From Polaribacter filamentus (GTDB lineage Bacteria > Bacteroidota > Bacteroidia > Flavobacteriales > Flavobacteriaceae), in NCBI RefSeq assembly GCF_002943715.1, contig NZ_MQUA01000013.1:1419001-1483000 (forward strand): 64,000 nucleotides of DNA. Direction: 5' to 3'. Positions 29,355 through 37,814 of the stretch are shown one piece after another (position 1 is the first letter of the stretch; each line of letters starts with the position of its first letter). A program made the translations under genes and the position numbers. Under the pieces are notes generated by a model. It was given only the letters and a program-made list of their open reading frames with translations. It made no database searches and was not told the DNA's origin.

Positions 29355-30370
29355 TTTTTGTAACTTTTATGAATCTATTTATACTAAGCTATCAAAAGTA
29401 CAGTTTTATTGTGTTCTATTGCTATTGCAACTTTTGAGTATATTATCCCCAACTGTTAAAAAGACTTATATCTATTTAGTTTTCAATTAGTTAAGCTAAA
29501 CTAAAATACGATGTCTATTTATTTTATAGGGTAGTAATTTCTTTGCTTCTATTTTTATTACTTTTTAGTAAGATTTACATCAACTTAACAAGAATTAGAT
29601 ATGACCAAACTATAGACTTGATAAGGCCGTGGTGTGGTCTTGATATGGACTAACGATGCCTTTCCTGACTGAATCACCACTTAACTATGAAGTATCCTTT
29701 GAATAGTTAACATTTTACCTCTCCTAAAAATTATATGGGTTTCTAAATATTTGGATGGCAATCTAGACTTTCTTTGTTTTTCTTAAATTCTACTTTTTAT
29801 ATGAACAATGTTTATCCAACTAAAATATTTTAACCAGACACTTAGTCTATAAATTGTTTTGAGGCTAAAAAAGCAAGTTTAAATCTATGAAAAGGGGGTG
29901 TTTTAAACCAGCTAAACTTTCTGATTTTTAACTGTTTATAAAGTAAAAAAAAACTCCTCTAAAAATGAAAAGGATTGCGTACTTAAACATAAAAAGATGC
30001 CTCTTTATCTAATTTCTAAAATCATGCCTGTTTAGCCACTTGTTTTTATTTTTGTTGATACGTTTATAGAATATTTAAAAATCATTGGTAATTTTTACAT
30101 TGATTTAAATTGGTTTCAGCGTTTTCTAAAGTAGGCAAAATGCAATTGCCAACTGACTTTATCACTTTTATGACTTAATCAAGATTATCAGCATAAAAAA
30201 AAGTCTTTATCTAACAATTGTTACTCCCTTTTACTATTAAGGCCTGCCTAACTTTTTAATAGTAGCTCCTTTTATGTTTGATAATACGTCCACTTTTAAA
30301 AAAATATTCTTAAAACATCTATAATTCAAAAAAAACCTTTACTTTTAAAGAGCTATAAAATGATAAAGAA
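29355..30370. other. 1-kb gene-free boundary between leu operon and integron
   Basis: No convincing coding frame, RNA gene or mobile-element end was found on either strand. Composition is AT-rich apart from a more GC-rich patch at about 29610-29690. The minus strand of 29570-29690 is open for about 40 codons but unrecognised. It may hold the integrase promoter and decayed sequence. Confidence 0.5.
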
Positions 30371-31525
30371 GTGCCATATCCTACTATATTTTTAGAACAA
30401 AAGAGTCATAAAAAAGAACTGAAGTTACTTTTAAAGTTTGAATTTAATGATACTCTTATCAATTTAACAAAAAAGTTAAAGGATGCTCGATGGAGTAGAT
30501 CTATGCAAAGTTGGTATCTTAATTTTACACAAGAAAACATACAACTAGTTACTGAAATTTTTAAGGATATTACCCCTGTTAATTTTGACAAACTCCCTAA
30601 AAAGGAGTTGTTTAAACGGAATTTAACTGCTAGTGAAAAAATACTTTTGAATGATTTTTATCTTTATTTAAAGGGGAAGAGATATAGTACGAGCACCTTG
30701 CAGACGTATACCTTTTTTGTTGCTGATTTCATTAATTTTTACACAAAGAAAGCTTTAGAAGAACTTACCAACAGAGATGTAGAGCTTTTTATAGAGAAAG
30801 TTTTTATAGAACGTAACTATTCGATTAGTTCACAACGTCAATTTGTAAGTGCCTTAAAGTTGTTTATTGTGTTTTATCCGCAAACAAAAATCAATGATTT
30901 GGTTTTAGAGCGACCAAAAAGATCTAGACAACTGCCGAGTGTTTTATCTCAAGAAGAAGTTTTATCTATTATACAAAACACTCAAAATTTAAAACATAGA
31001 GCTATTATTGCTTTATTATATTCTTGCGGATTAAGAATTAGCGAATTGATTAACATGAAGTTGGCCGATTTTTATATTGAAAGAAAACAGCTTATTGTAA
31101 AAAACGGAAAGGGTAGAAAAGATCGGTATGTAAGTTTAGCGGATAGTTTTTTACCACTTTTGTCTAACTACTATAATTCTTATAAACCAAAAATCTATTT
31201 TGTTGAGGGGCAAAATGGCGGAAAATATAGTGCCGAAAGCGTGCGACAATTTTTAAGAAGGAGTTGTTTAAAAGCAAAGATTAAGAAAAATGTTACTCCG
31301 CATACATTGCGCCACAGTTATGCAACCCATTTATTAGAAAACGGTGTTGATATTAGATACATTCAATCGTTGTTAGGGCACGCGAAACCTGAAACTACTA
31401 TGATATATACACATGTAAAAAGAAAGGATTTAATGGATATTCAAAATCCGTTAGACGTGGCTTTACAGAAAATTAACAATCGCGATAATGACAAGGGAAA
31501 ACTTTTATTATCCGGCGATATTTAA
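30371..31525 (+). CDS. Tyrosine recombinase, putative integron integrase (XerC/XerD-like)
   Basis: The 384-residue protein starts at GTG 30371. Residues about 1-75 form an extra N-terminal domain (KDARWSRSMQSWYLNFT) typical of Bacteroidota recombinases, about 88-175 the SAM-like core-binding domain, and about 190-365 the catalytic domain. Catalytic residues are complete: R222 (SCGLRISEL), a Lys in the KNGKGRKDRYV hairpin, H311 and R314 (PHTLRHSYATHLL), H337 (LLGHAKPETT) and the nucleophile Y346. The extra helix that marks IntI integrases, expected before PHTLRH, is not evident. Its 3' end abuts the attI-like junction, so it is the likely enzyme of the array. Confidence 0.85.
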   Translation: MPYPTIFLEQKSHKKELKLLLKFEFNDTLINLTKKLKDARWSRSMQSWYLNFTQENIQLVTEIFKDITPVNFDKLPKKELFKRNLTASEKILLNDFYLYLKGKRYSTSTLQTYTFFVADFINFYTKKALEELTNRDVELFIEKVFIERNYSISSQRQFVSALKLFIVFYPQTKINDLVLERPKRSRQLPSVLSQEEVLSIIQNTQNLKHRAIIALLYSCGLRISELINMKLADFYIERKQLIVKNGKGRKDRYVSLADSFLPLLSNYYNSYKPKIYFVEGQNGGKYSAESVRQFLRRSCLKAKIKKNVTPHTLRHSYATHLLENGVDIRYIQSLLGHAKPETTMIYTHVKRKDLMDIQNPLDVALQKINNRDNDKGKLLLSGDI

Positions 31526-31567
31526 CCAAAAACCAATATATTTGTTTACATATAACCAGTTGTAAAA
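31526..31567 (+). other. attI-like primary insertion site
   Basis: The junction GTT (31559-31561) lies 34 bp after the integrase stop. The bases GTTGTAAAA match the complement of the first cassette's right end (TTTTACAAC, ending 32327), so 31559/31560 is the inferred crossover point. A TATATTTG box at 31537-31544 could be the -10-like part of a cassette promoter, but no good TTG box lies at the right spacing. Confidence 0.6.
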
Positions 31568-31690
31568 AACTAGCGAAAAAGTTAATCTAAAACGAAAGTT
31601 CTTTAAATAAACTTTTTGCTTTTAAAGTTAGAAAAAATTGAGAATTAGTCCAAAAGAGGAAATTAAACCTAAAAAAAAATCAAGCAAATA

Positions 31691-32126
31691 TGGGGGGAAT
31701 AAAAATTATTAATTTAATATTAATAATATCTTTAATGTTTTTTCTTCATCTTGTAGTGATAATAATATTAAAGAAAAAATCAGTTATTATAAAAATGGAG
31801 ACATAAGAGAAATTCTATATAATAAAACAGATAAAATGTATGGTTTAAAAACCCAATTTTACCCAAACGGGAACTTGAATACAATTTCTTACTTTAAAAA
31901 TGTCAAGTCAACAATATTTATTGGTTTTTATGAAAGTGGACAAATTTTAATGAAAGGGAATATAGAAAATGATTTATACGAAGGCTTGTGGGTTTATTAT
32001 TACGGAACCGGTAAATTAATGAACAAGGGAAACTTTAAAAAAGGCATCAGAGTTGGAATATGGCACCATTACTCTAAAGAAGGAAAGTTAACGATTGAAG
32101 ATTGTAAAGAAGGTGTAAAAGATTGA
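31691..32126 (+). pseudogene. Cassette 1: MORN/YwqK-like repeat lipoprotein, frameshifted
   Basis: ATG 31691 encodes a hydrophobic signal (MGGIKIINLILIISLMFF). A T6 run at 31739-31744 then shifts the frame; with one more T it continues as a lipobox cysteine (SSC) and SDNNIKEKISYYKNGDIREIL into the open part from 31836. That part has about three MORN/YwqK-type repeats (KTQFYPNGNLNTISYF, QILMKGNIENDLYEGLWVYY, GKLMNKGNFKKGIRVGIWHHY). The intact protein would be about 145 residues. Such proteins are often surface lipoproteins or toxin-antitoxin partners; role unknown. Confidence 0.65.
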
Positions 32127-32320
32127 ATAATTAACAAACTCCATAACTCAAACTCTGAAGAACCAAAATTACGGAATTGAGCAACTTTCGGAATTATTTT
32201 ATTTGTGGAATATTTACTCAAATTAGCAATTTAGAAAACCAAAAAATTGGAAACAAAAATTATTACAAAAAAGAAAATTAATCAGACTGAAAAAATAAAT
32301 AGGAAATTTAAACCCGCATT
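32127..32320. other. Cassette 1 tail, non-coding
   Basis: About 190 bp of AT-rich sequence between the gene and its attC site. No open frame. It shares words such as ACGGAATTGAGCAA with the non-coding part of cassette 18 (near 55395), so both may derive from one decayed sequence. Confidence 0.4.
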
Positions 32321-32454
32321 TTACAACACCGTGTATGGTAAATTGCTATATTTAGCATAAACTAAAACTTATTGCTCTTTTGCAAACTTCTGAATTTCCG
32401 CTGGAAATTCCTCGTTCACAAAACCGCAACTTTCAATACAAAACCACGTTGGCA
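32321..32454 (+). repeat. attC-like site 1 (type A, 134 bp)
   Basis: Left box TTACAAC, right box GTTGGCA. Outer stem GTGTATGGTAAATTGC pairs with a GCAA...ATACA-type segment. The central hairpin is GAATTTCC/GGAAATTC. Confidence 0.8.
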
Positions 32455-32499
32455 GTAATAAAAAACCGAAATCAGAAATTAAAAGAAAAATACTGAAAA

Positions 32500-33084
32500 A
32501 TGAATAAAATAATTATTGCAACTTTATTACTATTTTTATCAATTGGAGTTAATTCTCAAAATGTTGAAAATTATCTTGAAACTGAAAAGATCATTAAATT
32601 TGACAACAAGAATTATGAATTAGTTTGGAGCACTCATCCGAATGAAGTTTATTATAAACAAGAATATTTAACGAAAGAACAAACTCTTGAGAGATTTAAA
32701 TCTATGGTCACAATCGACTTTCTGAATGGAGAATTTAAAGTGAAAGATTTAGTAAATCAAAAAATTCAAGAACTTGAAAATGCGAAAAAAACGAATCCAA
32801 TAATTAATTATTCAGTTTTAGAAAAAGATGGAGAAACAATAATTGACTTTTTAATGAGCGTAAGTTCAAAAGACGGAAAAAAATTATTGGTAGTTGAACG
32901 AAATATTTACAGATATACAAATATTGAAACTGAAGAAACGAAAGGTTTATTGCTCTTTTCTGTGAGTGAAAGAGCATATGAAGGTGAAATCGGAGAATTT
33001 TTCAGCGAATTGAAAAAAGATAAAAATAGTCTAATAATAAAAGTTGGAAACATAGAAATTCCAAAAATAAATCCGAAAAAATAA
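32500..33084 (+). CDS. Cassette 2: exported protein of unknown function, 194 aa
   Basis: A signal peptide (MNKIIIATLLLFLSIGVNSQ) is followed by a mixed alpha/beta soluble domain with no recognised motif (KDGKKLLVVERNIYRYTN is strand-rich). The gene begins 46 bp after the attC site. The cassette's ends match: GTTGGCAGTAAT at the left, TACTGCCAAC at the right. Function unknown; probably periplasmic. Confidence 0.7.
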   Translation: MNKIIIATLLLFLSIGVNSQNVENYLETEKIIKFDNKNYELVWSTHPNEVYYKQEYLTKEQTLERFKSMVTIDFLNGEFKVKDLVNQKIQELENAKKTNPIINYSVLEKDGETIIDFLMSVSSKDGKKLLVVERNIYRYTNIETEETKGLLLFSVSERAYEGEIGEFFSELKKDKNSLIIKVGNIEIPKINPKK

Positions 33085-33091
33085 TTACTAC

Positions 33092-33226
33092 TGCCAACAC
33101 CTTGTATAAAAAATTGCTATATTTAGCATAATTTAAAACTTGTTGCTTTTTTTGCAAACTTCTGAATTTCCGCTGGAAATTCCTCGTTCACAAAATCGCA
33201 ACTTTCCATACAAAACAACGTTGGCA
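33092..33226 (+). repeat. attC-like site 2 (type A, 135 bp)
   Basis: Boxes TGCCAAC and GTTGGCA; central hairpin GAATTTCC/GGAAATTC, as in sites 1 and 18. Confidence 0.85.
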
Positions 33227-33252
33227 ACAAGCGCAAATCTGAACTCTGAAAA

Positions 33253-33750
33253 ATGATGAAAATAAATAATTACTTAATAATAATTCTAATTTTTATAAGT
33301 GTTTCTTGTAATAATAAAAATTCTAACAAAACGGATTTAGAAAATTACGTTGAGTCAATTAAGAAGGAAATATCGTTAAATGAGAATCCACTAATTCTCA
33401 TTGATGGTTACCTTAAAAAATATGAATTTATCACTTCTAAAAACGACCTATTATCAATAGATAATATTATTAATGTAAAATATTTAGAGAAAGAAAATGC
33501 CTTAAAAATATTTGGAGAAAGTGGAAAGAACGGAGCAGTGGTTATATCAACAATATATCAAATTGAAGAATACAATCCTGAAAAAAGAATTATCTATGTT
33601 TTGAATGGAGATATCATATCGAAAAAGGATTTTGAGGAAATAAATGAAAATAAAATAGTAGAAATTGAAACTATAGAAGAAAAAAAAATAATAGAGAGAT
33701 TTTCAACAGAGAATTATGAGGAATTAATTTATGTTATTATGAAACAATAA
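33253..33750 (+). CDS. Cassette 3: lipoprotein with TonB-plug-like motif, 165 aa
   Basis: It has a lipoprotein signal (ILIFISVSC). The core contains NVKYLEKENALKIFGESGKNGAVVIST, which resembles the 'xALxxYGxxGxxGVIxIxT' motif of TonB receptor plugs and of the tails of BlaR1/M56-type proteins in Bacteroidota. That motif in a free lipoprotein could dock to a secretion or transport partner; this is inference. It starts 26 bp after attC site 2. Confidence 0.65.
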   Translation: MMKINNYLIIILIFISVSCNNKNSNKTDLENYVESIKKEISLNENPLILIDGYLKKYEFITSKNDLLSIDNIINVKYLEKENALKIFGESGKNGAVVISTIYQIEEYNPEKRIIYVLNGDIISKKDFEEINENKIVEIETIEEKKIIERFSTENYEELIYVIMKQ

Positions 33751-33770
33751 ATTGGAAAAATAAAGCCAGT

Positions 33771-33905
33771 TGCCAACACCGTATATAATTTATTGCTGGC
33801 TTTTTGCCTACTTACGAAAGTCCTCGCGGACTTTCTTGGTTTGTGTTTTATTTACTAAATTAGGTGCTTGAAACACGCAACAAACTATATACAACAACGT
33901 TGTAC
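33771..33905 (+). repeat. attC-like site 3 (type A, 135 bp)
   Basis: Boxes TGCCAAC and GTTGTAC. The outer stem GTATATAATTTATTGC faces GCAACAAACTATATAC; the central hairpin is GAAAGTCC/GGACTTTC. Confidence 0.9.
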
Positions 33906-33921
33906 ACAATAACAAGACCAA

Positions 33922-34758
33922 ATGGATAACTTAATTCGACTTTTAAAAGCAGAGTCAAAAGAAATTAATCACTTCTTTGAAAAGGCAAGTATTGAAGGTC
34001 AAGGTACACCTCAAGAAGTTTCTGATAGAAGAGAAATTGCATTAACGAAATTTCTTAAAAAGTTTTTCCCTTTCCCATACAGAATAGCAAAAGGAAATAT
34101 TAGAGATAGTTACGGTTTGAGTAGTATGTCTATCGACTGCGTCTTATTAAATCCAAGTCACCCTTACACTACCTCTGACGAAATAAATTTTTCAGTAATT
34201 TTAGCAGATGGTGTTGATGCTGCTATTGAAGTAAAACCAAAACTAAATTCAGACAAAGAAATCGAAAGGTCTTTAAACCAAATAGCAAGTGTAAAAAGAT
34301 TAACAAGAAAAAGAACAAGCGTATTAAATCTAAAAGTTCTCGGAAAACAACACAGTCCTGAAACTTTAGCAAATGCAAAAAAAATACCATCAATTATATT
34401 CGCAATTGAAACTTATAAAAATGACAAACTTTTACTAGAAAAAATTGTTGATTTCTATGAGAAAAATCAATTCAAAAGAGATTTACAATTTGATTTTATA
34501 GTAATTAATGGTCATTACCTAATTGTCAATATTCGTAAAGGAAGTTACTTCGAACTAAATGGAAAATTCGACAACGGATTGTATATTTATAATTATGGAG
34601 AACTTACGTTGACAGCGTTTTTAATGTTACTAAATAAATTTCCTCCATCTGAAATGAGAAACTCTTCCACAGTTTTAGAACATTATATCGATATAAAACC
34701 TGAAAACACAAAAACATTTAATGACTTGAATAATCGGTTGAATCTGATTGAAAAATAA
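33922..34758 (+). CDS. Cassette 4: DUF6602-like putative nuclease, 278 aa
   Basis: The N-terminus is helical; a PD-(D/E)xK-like core follows, with D72 in SIDCVLLNPSHP and E103-V-K105 in DAAIEVKPKLNSD. I assign it by pattern to the DUF6602 group, whose members often sit beside defence genes. The arrangement strand-Asp-strand-ExK fits the nuclease fold, but no activity is shown. It is the neighbour of the CBASS cassette but has its own attC site and may move alone. Confidence 0.6.
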   Translation: MDNLIRLLKAESKEINHFFEKASIEGQGTPQEVSDRREIALTKFLKKFFPFPYRIAKGNIRDSYGLSSMSIDCVLLNPSHPYTTSDEINFSVILADGVDAAIEVKPKLNSDKEIERSLNQIASVKRLTRKRTSVLNLKVLGKQHSPETLANAKKIPSIIFAIETYKNDKLLLEKIVDFYEKNQFKRDLQFDFIVINGHYLIVNIRKGSYFELNGKFDNGLYIYNYGELTLTAFLMLLNKFPPSEMRNSSTVLEHYIDIKPENTKTFNDLNNRLNLIEK

Positions 34759-34762
34759 CTGT

Positions 34763-34895
34763 GTACAACACCGTATATAATTTATTGCTAGTTCTAGCTT
34801 ACTTACGAAAGACCTCGCGGACTTTCTTGGTCGGTAATTATTTACTAAATTAGTTACTTTGAACACGCAACAAACCATATACAACAAAGTTGTAC
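34763..34895 (+). repeat. attC-like site 4 (type A, 133 bp)
   Basis: Boxes GTACAAC and GTTGTAC. Central hairpin GAAAGACC/GGACTTTC has one mismatch. Cassette 4 ends pair over ten bases (GTTGTACACA with TGTGTACAAC). Confidence 0.88.
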
Positions 34896-34913
34896 GCAAT
34901 ATAAAAAAACCAA

Positions 34914-35900
34914 ATGGCAACATCAGTAAATTCAGCTTTTAACGAATTTAATAACGACATAGTAAATCTTTTGAAAGATAGAACTGACAAAGCTCGCACA
35001 AGCCGAGATTGGTTGTTCACACAATTAAATGGATTAGATTCAAAAGAGGATTTAGATTTTCCATTAAAAAACGAATCCAAACACGTCAATTTTGGTTCTT
35101 TTCAAAGAAAAACAAAAATTAGAGAATTAGATGATGTAGATTTAATGTTTTGCTTTACTGCAAATGGTGCGACATATACAAAATACAGTACCAATCACTA
35201 TAAAATAAACACACCTAACGCTGGGCAAAGATTGAAGAATTTATCTGACTCGGATATTTTAAATTCGAGAAGAGTAGTTAATAAAGTAAAAAACTCTTTA
35301 TCACAAATTGGTCAATACAAATCGGCTGAACTTCATGGTCGCGGTGAAGCTGCTACATTAAGTCTTAATTCATATGAATGGGTCTTTGATATTGTTCCTT
35401 GCTTTTTCACAGATATAGATTTGTATTTAATTCCTGACGGAAACGGAGATTGGAAACCAACTGACCCAAGAATCGACCAAAAAAGAGTTACAGATGCAAA
35501 TCAGACCAAGGATGGAAGAACATTACAACTAATAAGAATATTAAAATATTGGAATAGAAGGAATTCGACTTATACAATCGGTTCGTACTTATTCGAAAAT
35601 ATAGTTATCAATTTTGCTAATTCTAAAACAGAATTGAGCCAATGGATAGATTTTGATATAAAAGATTTTTTATATTACCTATCTTCTGCAATATTAAATA
35701 CAGTAAATGACCCAAAGGGTTATCAAGGAGACCTAAATACATTTACATTTTCAGAAAAAACAGCAATATCTAAAAAAGCTGATTGGGCTTACGAAAAAGC
35801 TAAAGAAGCAGTATATGCAGAAACAAACGAAAAAGACCAACAAAAATCAATAAATAAATGGCGAGAAATTTTCGGACCAGATTTCCCAACTTATGGCTAA
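34914..35900 (+). CDS. Cassette 5: CBASS cyclic-oligonucleotide synthase (CD-NTase)
   Basis: The 328-residue protein has the polymerase-beta-type nucleotidyltransferase core: G61-S62 in FGSFQRKT, D74-V-D76 in ELDDVDLMF, and a third acid D159 in EWVFDIVPCF. This SMODS/OAS-like pattern is that of CD-NTases, which make cyclic di- or trinucleotides on phage infection. The gene overlaps the start of a four-helix membrane protein, a known CBASS effector type, so the two form a short type I CBASS with no Cap2/Cap3 genes. The product nucleotide cannot be predicted here. Confidence 0.82.
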   Translation: MATSVNSAFNEFNNDIVNLLKDRTDKARTSRDWLFTQLNGLDSKEDLDFPLKNESKHVNFGSFQRKTKIRELDDVDLMFCFTANGATYTKYSTNHYKINTPNAGQRLKNLSDSDILNSRRVVNKVKNSLSQIGQYKSAELHGRGEAATLSLNSYEWVFDIVPCFFTDIDLYLIPDGNGDWKPTDPRIDQKRVTDANQTKDGRTLQLIRILKYWNRRNSTYTIGSYLFENIVINFANSKTELSQWIDFDIKDFLYYLSSAILNTVNDPKGYQGDLNTFTFSEKTAISKKADWAYEKAKEAVYAETNEKDQQKSINKWREIFGPDFPTYG

Positions 35901-36806
35901 TAAAGGAAAAAAATATTAAAACGACAAAACCAAGATAATCATATTGATGATTTACTTGCCCAAAAAACTGTTTATTCTGTTGCGAAAAATTATCAAGGTT
36001 TATTGATCTTTATAACTGTACCGCTTCCAATAATCATTTCTATTATAGTGAAATTAGACCCAAAACTAATAGACCAATCAAGCTATATTTTTGCTTTATA
36101 TCTTGTCTTTGCTGCAATTGGCGAAAAAATTGTAGAAAAAATTGTAGAAAGATTAAAAAACATAGCAGCATCAATTCAAGAACAATTTGATTGTGAAGTT
36201 CTCGATATTCCAACAAATGAAACATTAAATTCACTTTTTATAGATAAGGAAACCATAAGAAGAAACTCAAAAAAAGCAAGAAAAAATAAATCTCTAGTTC
36301 AAAAAGTAACTAGTTGGTATTCTTTAAATCTTAAAGATGTAAAAACAAACATTGGAAGTTTACTTTGTCAAAGGACAAATATAACTTACGATTACTCTGT
36401 TAGAAAACGATATAAAAGTACTGTTCTAGTTTTGTCAATTCTTACCGTAGTTACGCTTTTTTTATTATCATTATTTAATGATTTGAGTTTACAAACATTT
36501 TTAATTGAGGTTATTTTACCTTCAATACCTGTTTTTATGTTTGCATATAAAGAAATCAATTCTAACACGGAATCAATTGACAATCTCAATCATTTGAGAA
36601 ACCTAATTGAATCAAAATTGAAAGATGTAAATATCAATTCAGAAATTGATGAAGAATTATTAAGAAAAATTCAAGATAGAATTTATCACAATAGAGTTTT
36701 AAGCCCATTAATCCCTGATTTTATATATTACTTTGTCCGTACTAAACTTGAGGACGAAATGAATTACTCGGTGGAAAAAAAATTAGAAATACTGCGTACA
36801 ACATAG
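35893..36806 (+). pseudogene. Cassette 5: CBASS 4TM effector (S-4TM-like), frameshifted near the start
   Basis: The longest open frame begins at TTG 36003, but conserved codons extend upstream: ILKRQNQDNHIDDLLAQKTV, YSVAKNY. An ATG at 35893 overlaps the synthase stop and reads MANKGKK before an A7 run (35907-35913); with eight A's it joins that frame, giving 304 residues. Four membrane segments follow: about 38-55, 62-80, 178-197 and 205-222. The topology and partner fit the S-4TM effector family, thought to damage the membrane when bound by the cyclic nucleotide. The A-run may be a decay site, a phase-variable site or a sequencing error. Confidence 0.75.
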
Positions 36807-36927
36807 TATATAAAAAATAGCGGTTTTGGTGTTTAAACGAAAGTTAAATAATAAAATAAAGGTCAGTTATTAACCGAAAAGTCAGTGCTTAAGAATCCGC
36901 TACTTTTCATATACAATACCGTTGGCA
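36796..36927 (+). repeat. attC-like site 5 (type B, 132 bp)
   Basis: Boxes GTACAAC and GTTGGCA. Outer stem GTATATAAAAAATAGCGG faces CCGCTACTTTTCATATAC. It lacks the central GAAAGTCC hairpin of type A. Confidence 0.8.
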
Positions 36928-36945
36928 ACAAGCTGAAGAAACATA

Positions 36946-37746
36946 ATGAATAAACTAAAAACAGGAGAGTTTTACGGAACGCATTACCAAAAATCGGCTT
37001 TTGAAAATCTAATAATTACCGATACAGAATACACACACAGCAAAGTGGATTGGCATTATCACGAAAATCCATATTTCACTTATTTACTTCAAGGGAAATT
37101 ATTTGAGTCTAACAAAAAAGAATCCTACTATTTAGAGCCTGGGAACCTATTATTCCACAATTGGCAAGACTCACACTACAATGTAAAACCTCCTGAATTT
37201 ACAAGAGGATTTCACATTGAATTGAACGAGAATTGGTTTTCAAATTTCGATATTCAGATAACAGATTTTGAAGGAAGCATCAATTTAAAGAACCCAATTA
37301 TAAAGAACTTGATGAACCATATATTTGTTGAGACTAAAATTAATGACCAATATTCAAATCTAAGTATTGAAAGTAATTTGATTGATATATTCAACACTAT
37401 AAAAGAATCAAAGAAAGGGAATTCAAAAAAACCAATTTGGGTAAACCAACTAAAAGATTTATTGATTGAGGAAAAAATAGACTATTCTTTAAAAAGTTTA
37501 AGTTCTAAGTTAGAAATCCATCCAATACATTTATCGAGAGAGTTCAATAGGTATTTTGGAACAAGTCTTGGCAATTACATTCGATTGATTAAATTAAATA
37601 AAGCGTTTCATTTACTTGCCTCAAAAAAGTTTTCGATGACTGAAATTTGTTATCAATGTGGTTTTTATGACCAAAGCCATTTTATTTCAAATTTTAAACA
37701 TATCTATAATTTAACACCAACAAAATTTTTAAAAAATATTTCCTAA
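36946..37746 (+). CDS. Cassette 6: AraC-family transcriptional regulator
   Basis: The 266-residue protein has an N-terminal cupin-like sensor (about 20-90; KVDWHYHENPYFTYLLQG) and a C-terminal AraC DNA-binding domain (about 170-265) with two helix-turn-helix units, the second in MTEICYQCGFYDQSHFISNFKH, the AraC signature. It precedes an exported serine hydrolase by 68 bp in the same cassette and probably controls it. Carrying its own regulator lets the cassette work wherever it lands. Confidence 0.9.
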   Translation: MNKLKTGEFYGTHYQKSAFENLIITDTEYTHSKVDWHYHENPYFTYLLQGKLFESNKKESYYLEPGNLLFHNWQDSHYNVKPPEFTRGFHIELNENWFSNFDIQITDFEGSINLKNPIIKNLMNHIFVETKINDQYSNLSIESNLIDIFNTIKESKKGNSKKPIWVNQLKDLLIEEKIDYSLKSLSSKLEIHPIHLSREFNRYFGTSLGNYIRLIKLNKAFHLLASKKFSMTEICYQCGFYDQSHFISNFKHIYNLTPTKFLKNIS

Positions 37747-37814
37747 TGTTAATTATATACAATTTTGGTAAATAGAATAATATCAACTTTGTAATTCATC
37801 AAAATCAATTAAAA

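Noticed and set aside
29570..29690. Open minus-strand stretch of about 40 codons in the leu-integron gap
   Set aside because: No start codon context, no recognisable similarity and no neighbour support.
30371..31525. The recombinase as the integrase of a prophage or conjugative element
   Set aside because: No phage structural, relaxase or tra genes lie within the window, and no tRNA attachment site is visible; the cassette-site evidence is stronger.
34675..34923. Minus-strand ORFs spanning attC sites (also 50712-50900)
   Set aside because: They share a segment (NLVNNYRPRK) only because both read the same attC repeat; no gene-like start or context.
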